Source: Candidatus Hepatobacter penaei (GTDB lineage: Bacteria; Pseudomonadota; Alphaproteobacteria; Holosporales; Hepatobacteraceae). From it: 64,000 nucleotides of DNA. Under the pieces are notes generated by a model. The model had not been told where the DNA came from. It ran no database searches and was given only the letters and a program-made list of their open reading frames with translations. Below, in pieces: positions 44,321 through 55,755 of the stretch. The position numbers and the translations under genes are program-made. Numbering within the stretch: the first letter of the stretch is position 1; each line of letters starts with the position of its first letter. The stretch spans positions 270,236 through 334,235 of the forward strand of contig NZ_JQAJ01000001.1 in NCBI RefSeq assembly GCF_000742475.1, read 5' to 3'.

Positions 44321-45075
44321 CCCTGCCACCTCCTTTAGCGGCCACCTCATCTGCGGCCTCCCAAACGTTTTCCTCACCTCTTGAAGTGTGGGCCCACACA
44401 CAGCAAGCCAAGCCCCATGGGGAGGCAGACAGCGCCCAACAAAACAGCACCGAGCTGTTTATGGCGATGCTCAAAAGTGTATCAAGCAATCCGCTAGGAG
44501 ACACAGACCCTTCCAAAGGTATGCAGATCATCCAAGATATGATTCGCACCCAAGCCTCTATCAAAGAAGGAGAGCGGTTGAAAGACATGGTGCAGGCTTT
44601 GCAAGACAACAACCGCCTTCAGGCTGCCAATTTGGTGGGCAAAAGTGGGCAATTCTATACCAACAGCTTTTCTGTCAGCGCCAACCACAAAGATGCTGTC
44701 TCTTATGAGGTGCCCGAAGGATCTCACCTGAAAGGCGTTGTGATTGACGTATTTAATGGCTATGGGCAAAAGATTCAGCAATTGTCAGGACCGGCCACCG
44801 ATGGATTTCACACCCTCGATTCTTTGGTCAACACATTGCCTGAGGGGCGCTACCACCTTCAGGTGTCAGGCACCTCTCATGACGATCGCGCGGTGGCATT
44901 GTCACCTCTGATCACATCAAAGCTCACCCGCGTGGTGTTTGAAGGCGGCAAAATCTGGTCTGGCTCTTCATCAAGCCGGCTATTTCCTTTGGAAAGCCTG
45001 AAAGGGCTTGCCCCTCACAGCGCCGCCATTCCATCTATCCTAGAAGGAGCCCTTAGCCATGCCAACATCACCTAA
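44317..45075 (+). CDS. flgD: flagellar hook-capping protein FlgD
   Basis: A 252-residue protein. The N-terminal segment ELFMAMLKSVSSNPLGDTDPS is the FlgD export and capping motif, less conserved than the usual LLxxQLxxQDPL. It is followed by GKSGQFYTNSFSV and the FlgD FnIII/Tudor part (VIDVFNGYGQKIQQLSGPAT). FlgD caps the growing hook while FlgE subunits are added. It overlaps flgE by 17 nt. Confidence 0.87.
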   Translation: MTLPPPLAATSSAASQTFSSPLEVWAHTQQAKPHGEADSAQQNSTELFMAMLKSVSSNPLGDTDPSKGMQIIQDMIRTQASIKEGERLKDMVQALQDNNRLQAANLVGKSGQFYTNSFSVSANHKDAVSYEVPEGSHLKGVVIDVFNGYGQKIQQLSGPATDGFHTLDSLVNTLPEGRYHLQVSGTSHDDRAVALSPLITSKLTRVVFEGGKIWSGSSSSRLFPLESLKGLAPHSAAIPSILEGALSHANIT

Positions 45076-46786
45076 CGAGATTGTTCGCGCTGTCCCCGCC
45101 TTTTGCACCCAAGGCGATGCCTCAGATATCTCTGCCACAGGCATGGATGTATATGAAGAAGGTGTGGCTCATTTTGCTAAGCATTTGGCGAATGTGGAAA
45201 CCATAGGCTATATGCACGACAACCTGTGCCATCTGACCAATGGTCCCCATGGTGAAACCGTGCGCGGCGTGGAGATGAACAATTTTGACGTGAGTGCCAG
45301 AGGTCCGATGCGCCATACCGAGCGCGAGCTGGACATCGGTGTGCGGGGGCGTGGGTTTTTGTTGGTGGATGCGTCAGGCAGCGCAGATGAAAGCGCCGAC
45401 ACCCTTCCGTGCGCTAAAACCACCGGTAGTTTTCAGGTGGATGCCAGCGGCTATGTCTATGATGAAGGCGGCAACACCTTGTTGGGCAAAAAAATTAACA
45501 ACGATGGCACCGTGGATCCCTGCAGCCTCATGTCTGATCTCGATCGCGTAAAAATGCCCATGACCTTTAACCAGGCCGATGCCACCGAAAATGTCAGATT
45601 CAACGGCATTTTACCTGCTGATAACGTGTCTCTTGGTGACACCCATGAAAGCGCCGTGGATGTGGCGGATTCACTCGGGGTAGGTCACCAGTTTCGCTTT
45701 ACCTGGACCTTTTTGGCCCCACGCGTGTGGCAAATGACCCTTCAAGATTCCACCAACACACCGGTGTTTCAAGAGACAGCTGGTGGTAACTCATGGGTCG
45801 ATGGCAACAATGCTGATGGCATTTTTGCCACGCGCGGTGGCGCCGTGGTTCATTTTACAGAAAATGGGGATTATAGTGGCGCCGTGGCGGCCACAGACGC
45901 CAATTATGTGGCGTGGGATAATGCCTTGCGTGCCTATGAAGCGGCGAAGATCGTGAACGACCACGCCACCATCTTGTTAGACACCAACCCCACCATGACC
46001 AAAGCCGATTTTGACGCTCAAATTATGGCCTTTGCGCTTGCCACTTATCCTGCCAGAAATCTGGCTGCTGCAGATACCATTGAATATACATCGTCTCAAG
46101 ACATTGTTGCGGACCTGACCGGTGTTGCAGGCACTATTGGTGTTGGCGGGCCCTTTGTGAACGTCAATGCCATCAAAGCAGCGGGCACCACAGACATCAC
46201 AGGCAAACAAACAACCCTTGGTAACACGTGGAACACCCTGTCTCCCCAATTCACGCCCCAAAGCATGCCGCCTAAGGTGTTTGCCCAAGGCTGGCTCAAC
46301 AGCGAAGGGGTGCCTGTGGGATCAGCAGACAGCACCATTGCCCTAGATCCCAGCACCATGGCTCTTTCTGGCAACCAATATCAACTGCAAACGCCCGAGC
46401 AAGATGGGCGTATGGCCGCCCCTTTCAAAGGCATTAGCATCAGCGATACCGGGGTGATTTCTTCTGAATTTTTTGGTCAAGACCCCAAACCTGAATGGCA
46501 GTTGTTTTTGGTGAACTTTCCCAACAACAACGCCATGGAGCAACATGGGAGGAACCTGCTTCTTCCCACCATTGAGTGTGGCGACCCTTATGTGCTTTCT
46601 ACCCCACTTACCTCCAATTTGGGGGCCACACAGGCCAAATCTCTGGTGACATCCAACGTAGATGATACAAAAACCATGTTAGGGAGCCAAAAAATGTCGA
46701 TGGCCACGCAAATGAACACCACGGTGTTCAAAATCGCGGTGGATCTTGACAAGTTCATTATTGGCATGATCTCACAAACGGCCTAA
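45059..46786 (+). CDS. flgE: flagellar hook protein FlgE-like, divergent
   Basis: A 575-residue protein of the FlgE/F/G axial family. The N-terminal helix (GVAHFAKHLANVETIGYMHD) and the following LDIGVRGRGFLLVDASG match the family pattern (LANVxTxGY; LDxAIxGxGFF). The C-terminal helix (QMNTTVFKIAVDLDKFIIGM) takes the place of the usual axial coiled coil. The central region (about 180-470) is a large, Ala/Asp/Thr-rich variable domain. The position after fliK-flgD supports hook protein rather than rod protein. The terminal heptads are less conserved than normal. Confidence 0.82.
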   Translation: MPTSPNEIVRAVPAFCTQGDASDISATGMDVYEEGVAHFAKHLANVETIGYMHDNLCHLTNGPHGETVRGVEMNNFDVSARGPMRHTERELDIGVRGRGFLLVDASGSADESADTLPCAKTTGSFQVDASGYVYDEGGNTLLGKKINNDGTVDPCSLMSDLDRVKMPMTFNQADATENVRFNGILPADNVSLGDTHESAVDVADSLGVGHQFRFTWTFLAPRVWQMTLQDSTNTPVFQETAGGNSWVDGNNADGIFATRGGAVVHFTENGDYSGAVAATDANYVAWDNALRAYEAAKIVNDHATILLDTNPTMTKADFDAQIMAFALATYPARNLAAADTIEYTSSQDIVADLTGVAGTIGVGGPFVNVNAIKAAGTTDITGKQTTLGNTWNTLSPQFTPQSMPPKVFAQGWLNSEGVPVGSADSTIALDPSTMALSGNQYQLQTPEQDGRMAAPFKGISISDTGVISSEFFGQDPKPEWQLFLVNFPNNNAMEQHGRNLLLPTIECGDPYVLSTPLTSNLGATQAKSLVTSNVDDTKTMLGSQKMSMATQMNTTVFKIAVDLDKFIIGMISQTA

Positions 46787-46883
46787 CTTGCACAAAAAAT
46801 AAGTGTAGCGAATGTCATAATTATCTTGCTTTTTTGTTTTAAAAGTGAAAAAATTTGCAAGAGTTTGTTTGCATTGTTTTTAA

Positions 46884-47747
46884 ATGGGCAAAAATTCTTA
46901 TTTTTCATGGGCTTTCCTATTTTTACTGGGCGGTATTGTGGCCGTGGGCAGTGAACGCATCTATAAGGCCTGCTGGTGGCGCATGCGCAACGCAGCAGAG
47001 ATGGAGCGCATCCATAACTGGGACGCCTATATCCCCGAAAATGACCCAACGTTAAGTCGGCGCATCGGGGCTGCCCTGTTGCCTAAAGCTCAGGCGACAA
47101 AACTTTATGTCACCCTTGCTGTCCTCACCCGTATTTTTGATGATCATGGTGTCACCTGGTGGGCCTGTGGTGGCACGCTGCTTGGTGCTATCCGAAATGG
47201 TGGCATTATCCCCACCGATGATGACATTGACCTCTGTGTCTTTGAGAAGGATTTGCCTAAATTAGAAAAGGCACGTGCAGCTTTGAAGCAACAAGGGTTT
47301 AGCCTCCGCATTCAGCATGGTGGGGTGAAAATCAAATCCATGACCCATCCACGGGATAGCTATCAATACCTGGGCTTGTTTGTGATGAAGGAGGTGGTGC
47401 GTGAGGGCAAACACGAAGTGGTGCTGAGCTCACCTAAAGCTGAAAAAATCTGGCCCACGTTTCGCTTTGAAAAAAAATACATGTTCCCTCTTAAAAAAGT
47501 GCCTTTTGGCCCCACACACGTGTGGGTGCCCCGCGTGCCTTACCCACACCTAGATAAATATTATAAAAACTGGAACAGTGTGATGTATGTGTGGAATCAT
47601 GGCCATCCCTTCCCGCCTTTTTATATGACCATCACGCCCGAGCTGCGCAAACCAGCGCCTTGGTGTGAAGAAACCTTTTCTTCTGGCGCTGCAGCTATTC
47701 ACACACCTCAAACACCCTGTGGAGACCCGCGTGACGCCACCCCTTGA
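46884..47747 (+). CDS. LicD/fukutin-type transferase, membrane-anchored, copy 1
   Basis: A 287-residue protein with an N-terminal signal-anchor (YFSWAFLFLLGGIVAVGS). The LicD/FKTN catalytic core is WWACGGTLLGAIRNGGIIPT followed by DDDIDLCVFEKDLP, which supplies the metal-binding Asp residues. Family members transfer phosphocholine or a related phosphodiester group to glycans. The C-terminal landmark TITPELRKPAPW recurs in the paralog at 53845-54735. A single gene with no cholinephosphate synthesis genes nearby; the substrate is unknown. It lies just upstream of groES, but the 100-bp gap carries groES control signals. Confidence 0.8.
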   Translation: MGKNSYFSWAFLFLLGGIVAVGSERIYKACWWRMRNAAEMERIHNWDAYIPENDPTLSRRIGAALLPKAQATKLYVTLAVLTRIFDDHGVTWWACGGTLLGAIRNGGIIPTDDDIDLCVFEKDLPKLEKARAALKQQGFSLRIQHGGVKIKSMTHPRDSYQYLGLFVMKEVVREGKHEVVLSSPKAEKIWPTFRFEKKYMFPLKKVPFGPTHVWVPRVPYPHLDKYYKNWNSVMYVWNHGHPFPPFYMTITPELRKPAPWCEETFSSGAAAIHTPQTPCGDPRDATP

Positions 47748-47849
47748 AGGTGCTTATGCTCAAGAAATGATCTCTAGCCTTAAAGCTGACCCTGTCAGGT
47801 TTCCCTTAGGGTCTTGACCAAAAAAGAAAAAGGCGTTTTTCCTAGAAAT

Positions 47850-47876
47850 CTGGCACTCTCTGTGATAGAGTGCCAA
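47850..47876 (+). promoter_or_regulatory. CIRCE operator (HrcA-binding) upstream of groES
   Basis: TGGCACTC, nine bases, then GAGTGCCA (inverted repeat 47851-47875) closely matches the CIRCE consensus TTAGCACTC-N9-GAGTGCTAA. It lies 34 nt before the groES start, so HrcA repression relieved by heat or folding stress is expected. hrcA is not in the window. Confidence 0.92.
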
Positions 47877-47908
47877 CGTTAACAAAAAATGAAGCGAGGA
47901 GATCATTC

Positions 47909-48217
47909 ATGACATCAATGAAGCTGCGTCCTCTGGCCGATCGCGTTCTTGTCAAGCGCGTTGAGGCAGAGGAAAAAACCAAAGGTGGTATCATCATCCC
48001 TGACAACGCCAAAGAAAAACCCATGGAGGGTGATGTGGTGGCTGTGGGCACCGGCGCTCGGTCTGAGGGGGGTCAAATCATCCCGTTAGAACTCAAGGTT
48101 GGTGATCGCGTTCTTTTTGGCAAGTGGTCAGGCACCGAAGTCAAGCTGAACGGTGATGAAGAATTTATGATTATGAAAGAGTCCGACGTAATGGGCGTTT
48201 TTAGTCAGGCAAGCTAA
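47909..48217 (+). CDS. groES: co-chaperonin GroES
   Basis: A 102-residue GroES that forms the heptameric lid of GroEL. Conserved features: [20 protein letters not shown], then [20 protein letters not shown] (mobile loop), and [19 protein letters not shown]. The ATG at 47909 follows AGCGAGGAG; an upstream in-frame extension to 47870 would overlap the CIRCE operator and is rejected. Operon with groEL, 14 nt apart. Confidence 0.97.
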   Translation: MTSMKLRPLADRVLVKRVEAEEKTKGGIIIPDNAKEKPMEGDVVAVGTGARSEGGQIIPLELKVGDRVLFGKWSGTEVKLNGDEEFMIMKESDVMGVFSQAS

Positions 48218-48225
48218 GGAGATAA

Positions 48226-49911
<1,686 letters not shown>

Positions 49912-49991
49912 CCCGGCCCTTAAGGGGTTACCTCTACGGAGATTGAGCCCCTTACCTAGCTCTATTGCTAACCTAGCCTAGCTAAGTTTAG

Positions 49992-50024
49992 GAGGTCTGC
50001 TTTACCAAGGCAGGCCTCTTTTTT
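49992..50024 (+). terminator. rho-independent terminator of groES-groEL
   Basis: GAGGTCTGC (49992-50000), a 9-nt loop, GCAGGCCTC (50010-50018), then TTTTTT. A 9-bp stem with one G-U pair and a T6 tail. Confidence 0.88.
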
Positions 50025-50376
50025 ACTACACAGGCTGCTTGAGGCAGCCCCTTTTCCCCCCTCAAGGAACCTCTTTGTTGGATATAAAACCTCCTCATAA
50101 GGCTGCTTCATCGCACCCTTTTGGTAACGAACGTTGCCGCACCCCTTTTATTGGCCATCCCTTTTGTGACCCCTCTCTGATCTAGAGTTTCGTGCTTGAT
50201 AGCCTCCCCTTGGCAATGTTATGAGCCTATTGTCTTTTCCCTGATCTTTCTTTTATCATTTTGGGTAGAAGAGCCACACAAAAGCCAAGCATTGACAACC
50301 AAGCCATTGACAATGCTTATGACACATTGTCCAATACCTTATCTTTATCCTCAGAGGTCATGCCATAACAACGTCC
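50025..50376. other. 352-bp gap after the groEL terminator, no gene
   Basis: No convincing frame. Two copies of ATTGACAA (50291-50298 and 50306-50313), 15 nt apart, precede the disrupted gene at 50377 and may belong to its promoter or operator. Confidence 0.4.
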
Positions 50377-51568
50377 ATGAAACGTTTTCTATGCTTCTTG
50401 TGCTTGTTACTCAGCAGCCATCATGTGTTGGCTCCCCCCTTGCCTGTGAAACTGCGCCCAGAACCCCCTGACTATGACACCCTCCAAACCGTGGTGCGAC
50501 TGAATAGGACGACAGGCCTGGACGATTCGTGTCTTGCTGCATCGATGGTCTTAGATACATTAACCTCCACAGGGGCTTCACTCATGGTTGAAACCCGCGA
50601 TGACCAAGGCCGTTATGCATGGTTTGCCACTGTTTTTTTTAGACCCCAAACAAAAGGGATCACAACACTGGTCACACGGTGTGTGGCCTCTGAAGTGCTG
50701 GTGAAGTTGTTTCGTGCCCCCGGATATGGCGAGCAAGACCGGCACGTATGGCGATGCTCATAACACATCCACCGATCGTGCGCATATCCCTCTGAAAGCC
50801 TCTTCTTTCACGCTTGAAGAACCAGATCCTCTTTTTCTAAGCATCGATGAAAAAAGATGTGTCAGCCAACATCAAGAAGCCTTGGCATCCAGCTTGTTTG
50901 AATGGCGCCTTGATGCCCCCCTCACCATTTCTCGTTTTTTTTACAAACTACAAGACATGCGTATGGACGGTCACTTTCCTCACTATAACCTGTATGGCTA
51001 TGACACACGTGGCGGCGCTCTCAATTGTGTGACGTTTGCCATGACGCTTCTCAAGAGCTTGAAGGGACGTGAGTCTATCCCCCCTCACCTTCTGCCAGAA
51101 TATCAACAGCCCACAGCCTTGGGCCATATCACAGGACCTATGCCTTTAAGAAGTACCGGATTGGGTTTCCTGGTTGGCTACTGTGGGTCCCTGTTGATCA
51201 TGCCGACAGCATGGCCACTCATAGCCTTATGGGCGGGTGTAGGCGCTGGCGCGGGCGCTGGGGTTGGCCTGCCTCTTACGTATATCCTGAACAAACAAAG
51301 TGAAGTGCGTCACATGATCACCCTTGAAACCGTGTTTAACGCCTATCTCAAAGACAAAAAGTGGGCAGATATTGTCACCATCAAGCCAAAAGATGATGGC
51401 GGATATGCAGAGGCATGCTATGAACAATACAAAAATCCTTTTGTTTTGCGTGCGCTCAACACCCTACGCGGCCAAGAAAAAAACGTGGAGCGCAAGGATC
51501 GCAAACCCCTGCATTATGTCTTTGGCAATCGATATTCTTTTGTGGATGATCAAAGCACGAACACCTGA
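50377..51568 (+). pseudogene. secreted protein paralog A1, disrupted by a +1 frameshift
   Basis: The first part (50377-50763) has a signal peptide (MKRFLCFLCLLLSSHHVLA) and a conserved block: YDTLQTVVRL, DDQGRYAWFATVFF, LVKLFRAPGYG. At about 50740 the sequence GACCGGCACG carries one extra G compared with GACCGCACC in the neighbouring paralog. Removing it restores TYGDA and joins the second part (50714-51568), which continues FTLEEPDPLF, EWRLDAPLTISRFFYKLQD and a Gly-rich hydrophobic hairpin at about 51170-51290. The joined product would be near 396 residues. No known family. It is a pseudogene unless the extra G is a sequencing error. Confidence 0.75.
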
Positions 51569-51873
51569 AAGGCATCATCATAAAGCCGCATCCTTCCCCG
51601 TGAGGGCATCCACACCTGATGGATATGCGTTCTGTTGACCTGTGGCCTGAGGGTTTCTTGAACGCGGATAGGCGTTGCGATGATGTGGCAGTGATGCATC
51701 GCGGTCATGTGGTGCACATCGACAATCTGTTTCTTCGCCTAGGCTTTTCAAACTTTTCAAGCCCTTATCTCACACGTGTGCACAACAATTTGTCTCTCAC
51801 CCCTGCATCCCAATCTTGACTTTTTGACAAAAAATGACACAATATCAAATCATTAATGGCAAGGGATGATCTC
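51569..51873. other. 305-bp intergenic stretch with the promoter of the next gene
   Basis: Apart from the promoter at 51816-51843, no gene was found. A 66-codon frame (51619-51819) has no ribosome-binding site or recognisable content. Confidence 0.4.
51816..51843 (+). promoter_or_regulatory. promoter with a near match to the shared island element
   Basis: TTGACT (51816-51821), a 16-nt spacer, then CACAAT (51838-51843). TTGACTTTTTGACA (51816-51829) matches TTGACATWWWGGCA at 12 of 14 positions. Confidence 0.45.
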
Positions 51874-53432
51874 ATGCGCATGGTAGCTTTTTTTCTATGG
51901 ATAGGTTTTGTGGGCAACCTGATGGCCCCACCCACGCCCTCAAACCAAGATCAACCCGATGAACATCGCAGCGCGCCCCCCAAGGGGCCCCTCTTTCTTT
52001 CACTGAAGAACACCTGAATAAAAAGGTCGCGCCAACACTTGGGTTTGCTTTTGTTGAAAAACATATGCATGACTTCACCACTGCCATCCGTTGCCTTGAA
52101 GGCGCAGAAAAAGAACTGGATAGGATCACAGCTTTATTGCAAGATCCAAGAATGGTGTTTATGCCTGGCTTTTCTGAAAAACAAGCACATTATGAGAGAG
52201 AAAATATTTCTACTCTTCTGCTGTTGCTACAAGCAAAACGTACGGACCTAGAACTGAAGCTCTTTCTTAACACCTTATTAACTTCACCAAACAAGGATGG
52301 CCTCTGTCAGTTTAATGAAGATGTTAATGAGGGATTCTTGCAATCTGGTGGAGAGCTTTTTTCAAGGGTAAAAAACACATGTCGGCAGATAAGCTATCAG
52401 GAACCATGGTTTGATACCAAAGACTTGGCTGCTGAGACGCCTGTCTTTAACGTCCCTTTTTACCCTCAATCCCCAAACTATGACACGCTTACTACGGTGG
52501 TGCGCTTAACTCACTATGGTGACATGATGGTTGACACCCGTGATCATCAAGGCCGCTACGCATGGTTTGCCATCGTCTTTTTTGAAAACCAGGAGGGGAG
52601 GTTTCCGTCCGACTGGCACAGCATCGAGCCCCCATTTCCTTCAAGGGTGAGGGTAAAACTTTTTCGTGCCCCCGGGTATGGGGATGAAGACCGCACCTAT
52701 GGCGATGTTGCGTTTGATCCTTCAGACGATGAAGCTGGCGCACCCTTGACCTCTTCTTCTTTTTGTCTTGAAGAGCCCGATATCATGTGGCATGGCAAAT
52801 AAGAGTGTGCCAATCCCAGAATCAAGGCTCCCATCGCATACCGTGACAATCTTAAGCTGAGCCACCTTGAATGGGCACTTCATGCCCCCCTCACCATTCA
52901 CCGTTTTTTCCATGAACTGAACGGTATGCGCCTTGATGATCACACCTTTCCTGGCTTCATCCCATGTGATAGATTCCCAGAACCGCGGGCACTCCATCAG
53001 ACAACCTTTACCCTGGCCTTTCTGCGGAGATTTCTGCCTATCGAAGAAATTGGCCCCTTTCCTGAGGAATATTTCCCTAACTATCAACAACCCACGAGCT
53101 TGTGGTCAAGAGCTGTACACCGTGCAGGGCGCCTATACGATGCGCTGGCAGAAAGAGAAGGGCCGGCTATCCCCAGCCTCTTGCGGATGCTTGAGCTTCG
53201 ATACCTGGCAGGGCCGTTGGCCGTGGGGCCTCGTTTTGTGTTGACCCGCAATCAAAGAGACAAAGATTTTAAGGATTCCTATAGTACTAAGACACTTTAT
53301 GAAAAATTTTATATGAATCACGTTTTTCCTTACGTATATAGGAACGACAGAGGGGGCTTTGACCCCGAAGAGGCCATCGTAAAATTTTTTCCCTGTGTGG
53401 CCTATAGGTTGCTGGGAGAGCCAGGCAGCTAA
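51874..53432 (+). pseudogene. secreted protein paralog A2, disrupted by a frameshift and an in-frame stop
   Basis: A signal-peptide frame (51874-52017; MRMVAFFLWIGFVGNLMAPP) runs into C6 at 51976-51981. The body frame, from about 51963 (PLSFTEEHLNKKVAPTLGFA) through 52065-52802, is entered only if one C is added (C7). The body then matches paralog A1 (YDTLTTVVRL, DHQGRYAWFAIVFF, VKLFRAPGYG, TYGDV, EEPDI). A TAA at 52800-52802 interrupts it, but the same frame continues to 53432 with LEWALHAPLTIHRFFHELNG, again matching A1. Two lesions make this a pseudogene. An ATG at 52065 could still start a 245-residue fragment without a signal peptide. Confidence 0.75.
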
Positions 53433-53844
53433 CAAAGCATCGCTCGGTCAATCATCAGCATGCCCAAATCCGAGCACCTGGGGTAATCCGGGCGTCTGGG
53501 ATCAGGTCTGCCTCAATCCGGCTGCCGCCTCAATCCTTATAAAGGCACGCTTAGAGGGGCACCCCCTCAGCATAGCATGTGCTTTCTTGGCCCCCCAAAA
53601 ACAGATTGTTGTGGTCTGCTGTGCTCTTTATTTCTTTTTTAAGAACCCACGATTGACTTGCCAAAAAAAAATGCGATAGAGTCAACATTGGCAAATATAT
53701 TATTGGTAAAAAAACGCTTTTCTGGGCGCAACCCTTTCTTTTTTATCTAAAAAAAAGCAAGAAAATAATTTTTATACATTTATTTTTTGTTTATAATAAC
53801 AGAAAGTGCCAATAAAGTGTTTTTTATATAAAAGAATAGCGTGC
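53433..53844. other. 412-bp gap without a gene
   Basis: The first 250 bp are GC-balanced with no usable frame; the last 150 bp are strongly AT-rich (TTTATAATAAC near 53787) and probably hold the promoter of the second licD-like gene. Confidence 0.45.
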
Positions 53845-54735
53845 ATGTTGAAGCGCCTTTTATTTCCTACCTTCATCTTTCTCCTTGGGGGTGCCCTCAC
53901 CATGACAGGCGACCGGCTTTACAAAAAGTGGAACCGGGTGCGCTTTCATCGGACCGCCGATGCCTCGCCTCCTTTAGACACGCAGAGCAAGATTCTCGCA
54001 TCACAAACCTCTCCTGACCTGGCGCACGACCTTTATCAATTAATGCAGATCAGCCACGAGGTTTTTGACACGCTCCACATCACCTATTGGGCGGATGGCG
54101 GCACGCTGTTAGGAGCGATTCGCAATGCCGGCCTGATTTTAACAGATGATGACGTGGATCTGGCGATTTTACACAAAGATGAACCCAAGCTTATGAACGA
54201 GGTGAAGCGTCACCTCGAGGCCCGCGGTTGCACCATCATTGCCGTTGAGCCGTGCTATAAAATATGCTTTATCAAAGACCTGAAAGTGAACCCACAGAGC
54301 CAAGGTGAGGCCGACCGTTATCTCGAGCCGACCACAGGCGTTGATATCTTCCCCATGCAAGAAGCAACGCCGGGCATCTTGACCTACAGCAACGCCCACG
54401 CAGACGCGTTATGGTCAGGCACAAACTTTTATCATAAGCGTCACGTCTTTCCCTTACAGAAAAAACCGTTTGGGCCGTTGATGATTTTTGTCCCCTATGA
54501 TCCCTACCCTCATCTAGATTTGTCTTATCCCGGCTGGAACACGCGCGCGTATATTTCGAATTACCACAAACCTGGCAACCCCATTGAGCCCTTCACGGTG
54601 CCCCTCACGCCTGAACTGCGCAAACCTGCCCCTTGGCGGGCGGGGTTTGAGTATATCCCAGGCCAACAAGCGGCCATGCCGCCCACGATCGATATCACGC
54701 GCGATTTCCCGAACGCGCCACAACCAGAAGGTTAG
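53845..54735 (+). CDS. LicD/fukutin-type transferase, membrane-anchored, copy 2
   Basis: About 296 residues from the ATG at 53845 (MLKRLLFPTFIFLLGGALTM), which starts a signal-anchor; the GTG at 53806 is less likely. The catalytic core is YWADGGTLLGAIRNAGLILT followed by DDDVDLAILHKDEP. It shares the layout and the C-terminal TPELRKPAPW with the gene at 46884. A further FFP-type landmark, GVDIFPMQEATPG, carries another Asp of the family active site and is better preserved here than in copy 1. Expected to modify a surface glycan with a phosphodiester group; substrate unknown. Confidence 0.82.
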   Translation: MLKRLLFPTFIFLLGGALTMTGDRLYKKWNRVRFHRTADASPPLDTQSKILASQTSPDLAHDLYQLMQISHEVFDTLHITYWADGGTLLGAIRNAGLILTDDDVDLAILHKDEPKLMNEVKRHLEARGCTIIAVEPCYKICFIKDLKVNPQSQGEADRYLEPTTGVDIFPMQEATPGILTYSNAHADALWSGTNFYHKRHVFPLQKKPFGPLMIFVPYDPYPHLDLSYPGWNTRAYISNYHKPGNPIEPFTVPLTPELRKPAPWRAGFEYIPGQQAAMPPTIDITRDFPNAPQPEG

Positions 54736-55664
54736 CGGCGAATCACGAAAGGCGTGGCCGCAATCATCACCACCATCCCTATGACAAACGTGCCGCTCAC
54801 CATCTCGCCCAAAAAGAGAACGCCAAACAAGGCGCTGATGGCAAAACGCCATAAACTGAGCGGGGCCAACACATTGAGGTCTGTCAACGACAAGGCTTTG
54901 GCCAGGGACCATTGCGCAAGCCACTCAATGCCGCCAATCAGCAGTAAAAAAAGCCATTCCTCCCCCGTAGGCATCGACCACTTCAAGGCCGCGGCTGTGC
55001 CAATAAAAAGGCTATTGAGACCCAGTAAAGACAAGGTGGCCTCATAGGGCGGCACACTGACCAACATTTTCTTGGCAGCCACATTCGCACCCACATAGCC
55101 CAGAATAAACACGACAGGCAACAACCACGCTTCAAGCGGCGTGCCTTGATGGTGGAATTGGGCAGACCACACTTCTTGACGAATCAAAATCGGCGCTGCT
55201 AGCAAAAGAAGACACAAGGCACCAAAGCGTGCACGCGTGGTGGTTTCCTTCAACAACCACAAGGCTGCCAGAAACGTGACCAGGGGCGCCATCAAGCGAA
55301 AAGACACCGCAATGCTTAAGGGATAGATGCGCAGGGCGCAAAACCACCCTAAAAACGCCAAACTGGCCATCATGCTGCGCGCCACGGCCCACAAGGGCGC
55401 ACGGGTAATCACAGACGCGATAAATGACCGCGGCGATTGGATGTGCCAAAGGGCAAGCCCCAAAAACGGCACCCCCACCTGAAAAAAAGCCACCACGCTG
55501 GGCGACAGGTGCGTGCCTTTCTTTTGCATCCAGCACGCCAGCATAGAAATCACCGCAAAACATGTTGTGGAAACAAACTTCCAAAACACGCCCCTTAAAT
55601 GGTTATAGCCTGTGTCTGTGCATGCACGTGAGAGAAAGCGAGTGAAGGGGGTGAACAACGTCAA
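54732..55664 (-). CDS. EamA/DMT-family membrane transporter
   Basis: A 310-residue protein with about ten hydrophobic helices arranged as two EamA repeats, for example SMMASLAFLGWFCALRIYPL in the first repeat and SLAKALSLTDLNVLAPLSLW in the second. Family members export or import metabolites such as amino acids or nucleotide precursors; in intracellular bacteria some import S-adenosylmethionine. The substrate cannot be inferred. Convergent with the licD-like gene (stops overlap by 4 nt) and divergent from nusB. Confidence 0.88.
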   Translation of the reverse strand: MTLFTPFTRFLSRACTDTGYNHLRGVFWKFVSTTCFAVISMLACWMQKKGTHLSPSVVAFFQVGVPFLGLALWHIQSPRSFIASVITRAPLWAVARSMMASLAFLGWFCALRIYPLSIAVSFRLMAPLVTFLAALWLLKETTTRARFGALCLLLLAAPILIRQEVWSAQFHHQGTPLEAWLLPVVFILGYVGANVAAKKMLVSVPPYEATLSLLGLNSLFIGTAAALKWSMPTGEEWLFLLLIGGIEWLAQWSLAKALSLTDLNVLAPLSLWRFAISALFGVLFLGEMVSGTFVIGMVVMIAATPFVIRR

Positions 55665-55755
55665 GAAAGTCTGCGCAACGGATGTCTATTGTCAAGTCTT
55701 ACCTATTCTTCTACGCTAGAGACGTAAAGATGTCATCCCCACCAAGGAGCTTTCT

